Below are positions 43,331 through 52,395 of a stretch of 64,000 nt of DNA, piece by piece. Below the pieces are notes generated by a model. That model saw only the letters and a program-made list of their open reading frames with translations, was not told the origin of the DNA and made no database searches. The translations under genes were made by a program, and so were the position numbers. This DNA comes from Lachnospiraceae bacterium (GTDB lineage: Bacteria; Bacillota; Clostridia; Lachnospirales; Lachnospiraceae): positions 1-64,000 of the forward strand of contig JAILNV010000016.1 in assembly GCA_024691125.1 (NCBI GenBank). Direction: 5' to 3'. Numbering within the stretch: the first letter of the stretch is position 1; the number at the start of each line of letters is the position of its first letter.

Positions 43331-46120
43331 TTACTGTATGCTTCCAAGCAGTTCCACTATCAGATCCTTTACCGCATGATAATCAAACATTTCGTAAGCA
43401 TCTTTAATTTTCTTTATCTTTGTATTGATCTCACTTCCGAAATTCTGTCCACCGAGGGATTCAAGGATCTCCTCGCATCTTTTAAGATTAACGCTGTTAA
43501 GGCTCTGCTGCAGTTCTACTATAAGCTCCTTATTGACCACAGTCTCCTCAAGGCCTTCTACTGCGGACATATCCTGTCCGGGTTCTTCGTATACTCCTCT
43601 TTCCACCAGCATATCCTTAACACGTTCAAGCAGTACCCTGAAGTTCTCAAGGCATTCATCAAGGTTAGCCTCAATATATACTCTGTTATTTTCCTTCCCG
43701 GCAAATTCAAGCTTCTTGAACTTCTCGGATATCACATATGCACCGATGCTTGCCGAACTGCTCTTAAGCGCATGTACGTTGGTGGTAAAGAGCGGTATAT
43801 CATCTGCAAGGAACTCTTCGGGAACAGCCTTCCACTTTTCGAGTCCCTCATGATAGTAGGTACTCAGAACGATATAATAAACATCCTCGTCGCCGCCTAC
43901 ATTCTCAATGCCCTTCACGGTATCTATTGAAAGCGGATCGCCTTCTTCCTCCTGTACTACAGGCTCAGCCTTTCCCGACGTATCTTCCTTTTCGTGAACC
44001 GAATTCTCAATTACTATGGCAAGATCATCCGGCAGATATTTTTTCAGCAATCTGACAAGATGGTAATCCTTGACAGGTTTTGCGATATAATCGTCAAAGC
44101 CGACCTCCATAAGCCTCTCTCCGACATCTCTGCCAAGCTCTGCAGTCACGCACAGAACGGGGATCTTCGAATTCTTTCCCGGAATCTGTTTTATTCTGTG
44201 CAGAGTGTCTATACCATCCATCTCCGGCATCAAATGATCCAGAAGGATCAGGTCGAACTCCTCATTCTTAAGAATTTCAAGACACTCCTTACCGCTTGAT
44301 GCCGTCTTGGCTTCTATGCTGAAGTTCTCCAGTACGCTGCTCAGTACCTTAAGGTTAACAAGGCTGTCATCGACTACGAGTATCCTTGCATCAGGGAAAA
44401 TATAATGCTCCGCTGACCTCGTGCGAATATAGTCTTCCGCTGACCACTTACCGTTAAGTATATCTATTATATTAAGACATGATATGGGCTTTCTAATTAT
44501 TCTGCAATCGCCGAAATCTCTGTATACATGACTGAAATCCGTGATGATGTACGTTATTTCCTCGCACATTGTCTGATGCAGGATATCCTTAAGCGTTTCA
44601 TAATCCTTCTGCAGTATAAAAATATGAGTATACCGATGGTCTGCTATCTCATTCTTAAAGGCTATGGGGCCTGCCGCATATACCGGACTTATCTTTATAT
44701 CCTCCATAAGCCTCTTCCATACAACATCCTCATCCTTATCATGAAGATACACAAGAACATGCCTTTCCATCGATTCGTCGACCGCGAGCATGGGCGTATC
44801 ATCAATGATATAATTGGAAAACTCAAATATGATCGCGGTACCGACATCCACAACGCTCTCTATCTTTAAGAAACCGTCCATCATGGACAACAGCTCGTTA
44901 CATATCGATATCTCAAGTCCCAATCCCTTAAGCGTTGCGTTTCTTCTCGAATCATACTTGTTAAAGGCGCCCAGAAGGGAATCCACATCGGCTTCCGGCA
45001 TTCCCGACCCCGTTTCAGCGATACGGCACTTGAACCTGAGCATATGCTCATCTACGATCTTCTCGGCTTTTATCTCAAGTGACATGCTCCGTCTTATGGT
45101 CTGCTGGATGGAGTTATACAGAAGATACATAAATATCTGCTTGACTCCCTGACTGTCGCCGAACAGATATGAAGGTATGTTTCTGTCTACAAAAACATAG
45201 AATTCCGCGCCCTCCTCCTGCATCCCGCGTGAAACATTGTCTATAACCTCACGCATAAGCTCCTTGAAGCTGTACTTGACGGGAATAGCTTCCCACTTGT
45301 TGGAATCCAGCTTCGAATAAATGAGGATATTATTGACAATACGAAGAAGCTGGGATGAAGCTTCCTTTATGACCTGTGCCTGTTCACGCGCTCCCGGGGT
45401 AAGCTCCTCCTTGAGGATAAGCTCGTTCATACCGACGATCGCATTCATGGGATTACGTATCTCATGGGTCATATTGGCAAGAAACCTTATCTTGCTAAGC
45501 TCGGAATTTCTTATGGAAATATATGACTGCTCCTTTCTTAACTTTATCTTGTCAAACAGCGCTGTCTGGTAGGAAACGATCAGCACCGGAAGCAGGCATC
45601 CAAACAGGAAGTTCATCACCTTCTCAGGAAAGGTACAGTTATTCTCAAGATAATAGCTGAGCATTTCACGGTTCTTAAAACAGAATATAAACATAAGAGC
45701 ATAATATACCAGCTCCAGAAATACTATTATATAGACTCCCCTGTCTTCGATCAGGAAAAAAGTAAGGATTACCGAAGCTGCGATAAGCACCGGCACGCTG
45801 TTATAAATATATCCTGTTGTAAAGAATAGGGCGGGAAGGATGAAAAAACATGTGACTATACTTAAGATATACGAAAAAAGCCTGTATTCTCCGAATCTCC
45901 ATACAACATAAGCAGATCCAAAAAGCGTAATGATATATGCAATCTCCATTATCACCACCTGCCTGCTGTAGTGTGCAAACATAACGGTTATAAGCGCGTT
46001 AAGGAGAACGAGCACAACGTAACCGGTAACAAGATAGAATTTCTTGCGGTTCATTGAAATGTTCTCGTCGTTCAGATATTCTATTATCTTTTTTACTCTG
46101 CTGTTTTTGTTCTCTTTCAA
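43331..46120 (-). CDS. Hybrid histidine kinase with pseudo-receiver, receiver and Hpt domains
   Basis: 929 residues. About five to six membrane spans (30-185) lead into a HisKA domain (His219, MTHEIRNPMNAIVG). The ATPase domain shows a slightly degenerate G1 box (ETGSGM in place of DTGxG), then KGLGLEIS. A receiver-like region without the phospho-Asp follows (about 465-575). A full receiver comes next (ILVVDDS, LILLDHLMPEMDG, KPVK), then a C-terminal Hpt (NVHALKSSSASIG). It supports a phosphorelay within one protein. It lies eight bases after its sister kinase. The input signal is unknown. Confidence 0.9.
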   Translation of the reverse strand: MKENKNSRVKKIIEYLNDENISMNRKKFYLVTGYVVLVLLNALITVMFAHYSRQVVIMEIAYIITLFGSAYVVWRFGEYRLFSYILSIVTCFFILPALFFTTGYIYNSVPVLIAASVILTFFLIEDRGVYIIVFLELVYYALMFIFCFKNREMLSYYLENNCTFPEKVMNFLFGCLLPVLIVSYQTALFDKIKLRKEQSYISIRNSELSKIRFLANMTHEIRNPMNAIVGMNELILKEELTPGAREQAQVIKEASSQLLRIVNNILIYSKLDSNKWEAIPVKYSFKELMREVIDNVSRGMQEEGAEFYVFVDRNIPSYLFGDSQGVKQIFMYLLYNSIQQTIRRSMSLEIKAEKIVDEHMLRFKCRIAETGSGMPEADVDSLLGAFNKYDSRRNATLKGLGLEISICNELLSMMDGFLKIESVVDVGTAIIFEFSNYIIDDTPMLAVDESMERHVLVYLHDKDEDVVWKRLMEDIKISPVYAAGPIAFKNEIADHRYTHIFILQKDYETLKDILHQTMCEEITYIITDFSHVYRDFGDCRIIRKPISCLNIIDILNGKWSAEDYIRTRSAEHYIFPDARILVVDDSLVNLKVLSSVLENFSIEAKTASSGKECLEILKNEEFDLILLDHLMPEMDGIDTLHRIKQIPGKNSKIPVLCVTAELGRDVGERLMEVGFDDYIAKPVKDYHLVRLLKKYLPDDLAIVIENSVHEKEDTSGKAEPVVQEEEGDPLSIDTVKGIENVGGDEDVYYIVLSTYYHEGLEKWKAVPEEFLADDIPLFTTNVHALKSSSASIGAYVISEKFKKLEFAGKENNRVYIEANLDECLENFRVLLERVKDMLVERGVYEEPGQDMSAVEGLEETVVNKELIVELQQSLNSVNLKRCEEILESLGGQNFGSEINTKIKKIKDAYEMFDYHAVKDLIVELLGSIQ

Positions 46121-46128
46121 GACTGCAC

Positions 46129-48240
46129 CTATTTTTTATACAGAATCATATCGGGCGGAAGTAAGTTCTTCAGTGATTTCTCTATTTTTTCAATGTCTAT
46201 CGGCTTACTTATGAAATCGGAAAATCCTGCTTCAAGGAACATTTCCCTGGCACCGTTAATAACATTGGCCGTAAGTGATACAACCGGAAGATCCGCGAAC
46301 GCCCCTCCATCCAGCTTTCGTATGCATTCAAGCGTGTCAATTCCGTTCATCTCAGGCATCATGTAATCAAGATAAATGATATCCACATGCTCTTTTTCAA
46401 GAATATCAAGACATTCCTTACCGCTTAATGCCGTCAGTACCGTAGCACCGTATTTCCTTAATATCCCGCCTGCCACATTAAGATTGGTAAGATTGTCATC
46501 AACAACAAGTATAGTAGCATCCGGACAGGTGAAATCACCCTTCTTGACAACCTCTCTTGAATAAGAAGAGTCCTTATTCATAAGTACTGCCGCTACTCCT
46601 ATGATATGGATGGGTCTCGTCATTACGAAGCCTATCTTGTTTACCGATATTGATTCGTTTAAGTTCGCGATTATCACAAGATGCTCATCGGTAAGCTCAT
46701 GCTCCAGGAAACGCATATCACCGTAATAATGCTGTGATGAAACAAAAATGTGCGAATACTTATTGTTAAGTACGGCTGCTTCGAAGCTTCTCTTATCGTT
46801 TACGACCTCTGAATATACACTGAGTTCGTTGAATATCTTTTTAAGAGACACACACTCATCGTCATCACCCACATATATGAGCACACTGTATATGTTTGGA
46901 TTCGTAAGCGCTACTATCCTTTCGTTGGAATCCTCCTGTATCGGAACGTTAAATCCGAAAATACTCCCCACATGATAGCTGCTCTTTACCGTTATTTCTC
47001 CCGACATCTTTTCTATTATTTCCTTGCATATCGCAAGTCCCAGTCCGGTTCCTTCTACGGCATTAAGCCCATCCTCTGTCAGGTCTATCCTCTTATAAAG
47101 CTCAAAGAGATGAGGTATATTCTCAGATTTAATGCCTACTCCCGTATCCTCCACCTCGACTTTTAACATAAGCTCATTGTCATCGATGGCTTCACCGGAT
47201 ACCCTCAGGATGATCCTGCCGTCCTTTGTATACTTTACCGCATTATTCAGAATATTTATGAATACCTGTCTGAGTCTCGGGCCGTCGCCGAAAGCATACT
47301 GCGGGAGCCGCCCGTCTATCTCGACAAAAAATCTGATCCGCGAGTCCATAAGACGGACCGAGGTCATGTTTATTATCTCCATGAGAAGCTTCGAAAGATC
47401 GAATCTTGAATTCACCAGCACAATATCCTGCGAGCCTGATTTGGACAGATCCATCACCTCATCCGTAAGGGATAAAAGCGCATTTGAGGAATTAAGGATA
47501 TTATATACGCATTCCTTCACATGATCGTTAACATCCTGGTCAAGAAGCAGCCCTATGGTTCCGATTATCGCATTCATGGGAGTCCTTATCTCATGTGACA
47601 TATTAACCAGGAAAATATCCATATTTACATATGCGTCCATGGCTTCCTTATGCAGCTTCTCAAGGTTTTCCTCTTCCAGCTTATGAAGATGCATCCTGTA
47701 TCTGACAGCCGTGCCTCCGCACAGGGCTATGATACATATTCCTACATACACCGCAAGATAGTCCTTAATGGTTTCTGCCGCCATGTCATTGCCGATATCG
47801 TGATAAAGCTCTCCCGCAAAAAGCACGGCCACATAAGACGCTATGTCTATGACTGTGATAATTACGGCGTTTTTTCTCTGCAGAAGGAAAACATTGTACA
47901 AAAGCCCGAAAATAAAGTATACGGGTATACAGAAATACAGCTTGCCGTATTCAAAGTAGATCGTAGGAAAAAAGATCAGATTAAGGACGCATGACATTAT
48001 AATGGCATGGAACTCGTATTTATGTGTTGTATTGCCTATGTATACGGTATACAAAGCCGTCGCAGCCGCGGCAGATGTAACAAGAAATGCCCGTACGGTC
48101 GGGAAAAAAAGGCGAATAAGAACAGTAGACAGCAGCAATCCAAGTACTACTATCAGATTCATTCCGTTATATATCCTTACCTCTACAGACGAGCTGTCGG
48201 AGAAGTATTTATCCTTAAAACCTGCGACCATTTCCTTCAT
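46129..48240 (-). CDS. Hybrid histidine kinase with pseudo-receiver and receiver domains
   Basis: 703 residues. Membrane spans cover about 28-180, then HisKA (His216, MSHEIRTPMNAIIG) and an ATPase with intact boxes (VEDTGVGI, EGTGLGLAI). A receiver-like segment lacking the phospho-Asp follows (about 450-560), ending in MTRPIHI, then a true receiver (LVVDDNL, IIYLDYMMPEMNG, SKPID). It is similar in layout to the next kinase but lacks the Hpt domain, so phosphate may pass to the sister protein. It begins nine bases after the REC-HD-GYP gene. Confidence 0.9.
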   Translation of the reverse strand: MKEMVAGFKDKYFSDSSSVEVRIYNGMNLIVVLGLLLSTVLIRLFFPTVRAFLVTSAAAATALYTVYIGNTTHKYEFHAIIMSCVLNLIFFPTIYFEYGKLYFCIPVYFIFGLLYNVFLLQRKNAVIITVIDIASYVAVLFAGELYHDIGNDMAAETIKDYLAVYVGICIIALCGGTAVRYRMHLHKLEEENLEKLHKEAMDAYVNMDIFLVNMSHEIRTPMNAIIGTIGLLLDQDVNDHVKECVYNILNSSNALLSLTDEVMDLSKSGSQDIVLVNSRFDLSKLLMEIINMTSVRLMDSRIRFFVEIDGRLPQYAFGDGPRLRQVFINILNNAVKYTKDGRIILRVSGEAIDDNELMLKVEVEDTGVGIKSENIPHLFELYKRIDLTEDGLNAVEGTGLGLAICKEIIEKMSGEITVKSSYHVGSIFGFNVPIQEDSNERIVALTNPNIYSVLIYVGDDDECVSLKKIFNELSVYSEVVNDKRSFEAAVLNNKYSHIFVSSQHYYGDMRFLEHELTDEHLVIIANLNESISVNKIGFVMTRPIHIIGVAAVLMNKDSSYSREVVKKGDFTCPDATILVVDDNLTNLNVAGGILRKYGATVLTALSGKECLDILEKEHVDIIYLDYMMPEMNGIDTLECIRKLDGGAFADLPVVSLTANVINGAREMFLEAGFSDFISKPIDIEKIEKSLKNLLPPDMILYKK

Positions 48241-48249
48241 ACAGCAGTA

Positions 48250-49317
48250 TCAATCCTTATCAGCGGCATGTTCGAACAGATCGGAGCATGTCAGAAACAG
48301 CTCCACAAATTCGGGATCATAATGAGTGCCGCTCCAGAGTGCTATCCTCTTTACGGCCTCTCTGTGTGTAAGCGGCTCGGCGCCGTCATTGTTAAACCTG
48401 AAATTATCATAACTGTTAACTATGGTAAGTATTCTGGCTTCCATAGGTATATCTGTAGTCATCATGTGATCCGGATAACCCTTGCCGTCCCATCTTTCAT
48501 GATGATATCTGCACAGATTGTACACATAAAGCAGGAACTTACTGTTGGTGATAGCATTCGTTACCTTCTTGCAGGCTTCCGCTCCCATGATCGTGTGCGC
48601 ATGGTTGAATTCCTTCTCCTGAAGGCTTAAGTCAACCATATCCGCTATACACCTGTCTGTCATGCATATTTTTCCCATATCATGCAGCTTGCTTGCAAAC
48701 ACAAGCAGCTGTTTGTCTTCTTCCGTTATCGGAAACCTTCCGGTCTTTATGATCTCTGTCAGGAACAGCTCCATATACTTCTGAACCCGTTCGCTGTGCT
48801 CCGCTATCATATGTGAACGGCTGCCCATGAGAGATGCAAACATCTCTACCATGGCATACTCAAGCTCCACTATATTATGAACCTTCTCTTTGACTGTTGT
48901 TGTAAGATTATCATTTATCTTCTTAAGCTTACGCTCGGTTTCAATGCTCTGGACATGAACCTCAAGGCGCTTTCTTAATAAAGCCGTTGTATAAGGCTTG
49001 CGGATGTAATCAACAGCCCCCAGATAGTAGCCCTCAACCTCGGTGGTCGGATCGTCCTGAGCCGTCAGAAAGATAACACGTACATCGATAAGCCTCGGAT
49101 CGTTCTTCATCTCACTCAGTACATAGAATCCGTTCACATCCGGCATATCAATATCAAGCAGAATGATATCCGGAGGATCCGGCATATCGCGCAGGAACTC
49201 AAGAGCCGTCTTACCCGCATTAACGGGCACGACCTCATATACCTCCTCCAATATCTTCTTGGCCATGATAAGGTTGGTCATATTATCATCGACGATCATA
49301 ACCTTATACATATGCAT
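48250..49317 (-). CDS. Response regulator with HD-GYP phosphodiesterase domain
   Basis: 355 residues. Receiver domain 1-125 (VDDN, IILLDIDMPDVNG, KPYT), a coiled linker (about 128-160), then an HD-GYP domain. The HD-GYP motifs are HDMGKICMTD, HTIMGAE, YHHERWDGKGYP and IVNSYDNF. This should degrade cyclic di-GMP when phosphorylated. It lies just upstream of two hybrid kinases in the same run and is the likely output. The start ATG at 49317 is used because MYKVMIVDDN begins the receiver directly; no better start is visible. Confidence 0.92.
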   Translation of the reverse strand: MHMYKVMIVDDNMTNLIMAKKILEEVYEVVPVNAGKTALEFLRDMPDPPDIILLDIDMPDVNGFYVLSEMKNDPRLIDVRVIFLTAQDDPTTEVEGYYLGAVDYIRKPYTTALLRKRLEVHVQSIETERKLKKINDNLTTTVKEKVHNIVELEYAMVEMFASLMGSRSHMIAEHSERVQKYMELFLTEIIKTGRFPITEEDKQLLVFASKLHDMGKICMTDRCIADMVDLSLQEKEFNHAHTIMGAEACKKVTNAITNSKFLLYVYNLCRYHHERWDGKGYPDHMMTTDIPMEARILTIVNSYDNFRFNNDGAEPLTHREAVKRIALWSGTHYDPEFVELFLTCSDLFEHAADKD

Positions 49318-49364
49318 TCCTCCCGGTAAAACTGTATTGTTCCGTCCAAAACCATTTATGCAGA

Positions 49365-50576
49365 TCAGCCTGTCTGCATGAGATATTTCATCCCGTCCTT
49401 AAGTCCGTCCACGGTAAGACGGTTCATCCTGAAAAGTCCCTTTACCGCAGTCTCCGCCTCTCTCCAAGGAGCGTTGCCCGGAGCCATCTTGGGATTAAGC
49501 CATATTATGCGTTTGAAGTTCTTCTTCATAAGCTTAAGCCATTCATATCCCGACAGGCCGTCATTGGGTCCCCTGTAATTTCCTGTATCCGAATACAGCT
49601 CCTCCGGAGCCATTGCGGCGTCACCCACGATTATCACCTTGTAATCACTGTCAAGATTTTTGAATATCCACTCGGTCTCTATCCAGTCGCCGAATTCGCA
49701 CTCGGGTGTATTATACAGCCTTGCGTAAATACAGTTATGGAAATAATATGTCTTGACATCCTTGAAGTGATTGGACTTGTTAACCGACTGAAACAGCTCA
49801 TTGAGCAGAGTACTGTACGGTATCATGGTCCCACCCGAATCCATGAGGAGCAGAAGCTTAACCGTGTTCTTTCTCGGCCTGTCAAATACCAGCTGCAGGC
49901 ATCCTCCGTTGTTACAGGTCTTATCTATCGTACCGTTTATATCAAGCTCGGTCTTTGGTACATCAAGCCTTGTCGAAAACTGTCTGAGCTTCCTTAAAGC
50001 CACCTGGAACTGCCTGTTGTCAAGCACCCTGTCATTACGGAAATCCCTGAATTTCCTCTCTCCTATCACCTGAAAAGCCGACTGATAGCCTGTAGTTCCG
50101 CCTATCCTCACGCCGCCCATATGTCCTCCGAGATTGCCGAACGAGGAATTACCCATGGTTCCTATCCACTGATTACCGCCGTTATGCTCTGATTCCTGAT
50201 CCTTCTGGCGTTCCCTGAACTTTTCCAGAACCTCTTCCTTTGTTTCCTCTATCCGGTTAACCTCCCCGTCGATGAGCTTCTTCATCATTTCCTGCTCAGC
50301 CGTCTGCGCGAAATCGCTCTTATCAAGCCATCTCTTCATCTGCTCCGACACATCCTCGGGTTCCATATGGATCCCCTTGAAATAATCGTTGAACAGCATG
50401 TCATACTTGTCGAACTCATTCTCGCTCTTGCACAGTATCATGCGGGAAATATAGTAAAATTCCGTAAGAGAAGCATGCGTAAGACCCTTATCGACCGCAT
50501 CAATAAGGGTTAACCATTCGGATAAAGATACATCCATTTCATGATCTCTTAAAAAAAAGAAATAATCTGTGAACAT
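49365..50576 (-). CDS. VWA-domain protein, CoxE-like
   Basis: 403 residues. The N-terminal half is helical and acidic with a glycine-rich linker (GGHMGGVRIGG, about 152-165). The C-terminal half is a von Willebrand A domain with MIDAS start MDSGGTM (about 268) and VIIVGDAAMAP. It pairs with the MoxR ATPase encoded 13 bases upstream, an arrangement used for chaperone-like metal or complex assembly. AGGT lies before the ATG. The client is unknown. Confidence 0.86.
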   Translation of the reverse strand: MFTDYFFFLRDHEMDVSLSEWLTLIDAVDKGLTHASLTEFYYISRMILCKSENEFDKYDMLFNDYFKGIHMEPEDVSEQMKRWLDKSDFAQTAEQEMMKKLIDGEVNRIEETKEEVLEKFRERQKDQESEHNGGNQWIGTMGNSSFGNLGGHMGGVRIGGTTGYQSAFQVIGERKFRDFRNDRVLDNRQFQVALRKLRQFSTRLDVPKTELDINGTIDKTCNNGGCLQLVFDRPRKNTVKLLLLMDSGGTMIPYSTLLNELFQSVNKSNHFKDVKTYYFHNCIYARLYNTPECEFGDWIETEWIFKNLDSDYKVIIVGDAAMAPEELYSDTGNYRGPNDGLSGYEWLKLMKKNFKRIIWLNPKMAPGNAPWREAETAVKGLFRMNRLTVDGLKDGMKYLMQTG

Positions 50577-50589
50577 CTGTATACCTGAT

Positions 50590-51411
50590 CTATACGTTTC
50601 TTCTCACTACTGCTTCAAGATCCTCATCCTTCTTTATGACCGTCCCGACAAACGGAAGCTCGGAGCATATCTTCTCTGCCGGTATCCCGCCAAGCTGCAG
50701 CGCCCTTATCCAGTCAATGAGCTCAGACGTGCTAGGCTTCTTCTTAACATCCCGGATTTCCCTTATCTCATAGAAGGCCTTAAGTGCCTCACCAAGCAGA
50801 TTCTCATCCAGACTGTCGAAATGTGTCCTCACTATCTCACTCATCAGCTCCTTATCGGGAAAAGCAATATAATGGAAAATACATCTTCTTAAGAATGCAT
50901 CCGGAAGCTCCTTCTCCGCATTTGATGTTATTATCACGATGGGACGGTGTTTTGCCTTTACCGTTTCCTTTGTTTCATGAATATAGAATTCCATTTGGTC
51001 AAGTTCCCACAAAAGATCATTGGGGAACTCAAGGTCGGCCTTATCTATCTCATCTATGAGCAGGACCACCTGCTCGTCTGACGAAAAAGCCTCACCGAGT
51101 TTGCCGAGCTTTATGTACCTGCTTATATCGTCCACTCCCTCTTCTCCGAACTGACCGTCATAAAGCCGCTGTATGGTATCGTAAACATACAATCCGTCCT
51201 GAGCCTTGGTGGTTGATTTGATATTCCATATAATAAGCTTCATCCCCAGCGATTCGGCTATGGCATTTGCAAGCATTGTCTTACCTGTGCCCGGTTCACC
51301 CTTTATAAGCAGAGGCTTTTCCAGAAGTCTTGCCACGTTTACAGCCGACATCAGCTCGTTTGAAGCCACATAAGTCGTCGTACTCTTAAATCCGTCTTTG
51401 TTTATATCCAT
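50590..51411 (-). CDS. MoxR-family AAA ATPase
   Basis: 273 residues with Walker A GEPGTGKTML (about 38-47), Walker B VVLLIDEIDKAD (about 118) and the sensor region VIITSNAEKELPDAFLRRC. MoxR ATPases work with VWA proteins to remodel or activate protein complexes. It is the first gene of the run MoxR-VWA-REC/HD-GYP-two kinases, divergent from metF. Confidence 0.92.
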   Translation of the reverse strand: MDINKDGFKSTTTYVASNELMSAVNVARLLEKPLLIKGEPGTGKTMLANAIAESLGMKLIIWNIKSTTKAQDGLYVYDTIQRLYDGQFGEEGVDDISRYIKLGKLGEAFSSDEQVVLLIDEIDKADLEFPNDLLWELDQMEFYIHETKETVKAKHRPIVIITSNAEKELPDAFLRRCIFHYIAFPDKELMSEIVRTHFDSLDENLLGEALKAFYEIREIRDVKKKPSTSELIDWIRALQLGGIPAEKICSELPFVGTVIKKDEDLEAVVRRNV

Positions 51412-51439
51412 GTTATACAGCCTTCCCTTCGATATCCGT

Positions 51440-51468
51440 TTGTAAATTATATATGTATATGATAAAAT
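51440..51468 (+). promoter_or_regulatory. metF promoter
   Basis: TTGTAA (51440-51445), 17-base spacer, TAAAAT (51463-51468), about 48 bases before the metF ATG. No S-box or other riboswitch is visible. Confidence 0.6.
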
Positions 51469-51515
51469 ATTTGAGCAAAAATATCAATAAAAAGCCTTAA
51501 ACAAAGGAGACCCAC

Positions 51516-52376
51516 ATGATAAAAGATTTATTTGCCTCCGGATCCTCTCTCCTCTCTTTCGAAGTATTTCCTCCGAAGAAGGATGAAGAATTTGCCGGCG
51601 TATTCAGCACGATCGACGAGCTTGCCGCGCTTAACCCCGATTTCATCAGCGTTACCTACGGAGCCGGCGGAAGCAACTCAAAGAAAACACTTGAAGTAGC
51701 GTCCTACATCCAGAACGAAAAAAAGATTGAAGCCCTCTGTCACATGACCTGTGTCGGTTATACGAAAGCAGACCTTGACAAAGCGCTTGACGAATTCGAT
51801 AAAGCCTCATTAAAGAATCTTCTGGCACTTCGCGGAGACAGACCCCTGTCAATGACGGACGAGCAGTTTAACAGCCGCGAATTCATGTACGCCAACGAGA
51901 TGGTGGGATATATCAGAGACCGGAGGCATGATTCCGTATGTATCGGCGGTGCCTGTTATCCGGAGAAGCATCCCGAGTCCGACAGTCTTTCGGCTGACAT
52001 TGCAAATATAAAACGCAAGGTTGACGCGGGGCTTGATTTCATGACCACCCAGATGTGCTTTGACAATGACCTTTTCTTAAGATATTTCGACCTGCTTCAC
52101 AGAAACGGGATAGAAATACCTGTAACCTGCGGTATAATGCCCATAACAAAAGCCGGTCAGCTGGGACGTTCGGTAACGCTTTCGGGTTCCTCCGTTCCGA
52201 AGAAGTTAAGCGACATAATCGCTCTTCACGGTGACGATCCGGATGAAATGTTTAAGTACGGTACCGAATATGCCGCAGGACAGATCCGTACTCTCCGCTC
52301 AGAGGGTGTACGCGGAATACATATCTACGCAATGAACAGTGCAAAGACCGTAAAAGCAATACTTGAGCAGCTGTAA
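51516..52376 (+). CDS. metF: 5,10-Methylenetetrahydrofolate reductase
   Basis: 286 residues, the bacterial MetF length. Family motifs: LSFEVFPPK near the start with the catalytic Glu, SVTYGAGGSN, LRGDRP, and FDNDLFLRYFDL followed by CGIMPI. It reduces methylene-THF to methyl-THF for methionine synthesis. AAAGGAG precedes the ATG. It is a single plus-strand gene with its own promoter and terminator. Confidence 0.95.
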   Translation: MIKDLFASGSSLLSFEVFPPKKDEEFAGVFSTIDELAALNPDFISVTYGAGGSNSKKTLEVASYIQNEKKIEALCHMTCVGYTKADLDKALDEFDKASLKNLLALRGDRPLSMTDEQFNSREFMYANEMVGYIRDRRHDSVCIGGACYPEKHPESDSLSADIANIKRKVDAGLDFMTTQMCFDNDLFLRYFDLLHRNGIEIPVTCGIMPITKAGQLGRSVTLSGSSVPKKLSDIIALHGDDPDEMFKYGTEYAAGQIRTLRSEGVRGIHIYAMNSAKTVKAILEQL

Positions 52377-52391
52377 TATTTACAGCTGCTC
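52365..52391. terminator. Terminator hairpin after metF
   Basis: An 11-bp stem GAGCAGCTGTA/TACAGCTGCTC with a 5-base loop, followed by TTCTTTATCT. It contains the metF stop codon and lies four bases from the end of the convergent channel gene, so it may serve both. Confidence 0.8.
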
Positions 52392-52395
52392 TTCT

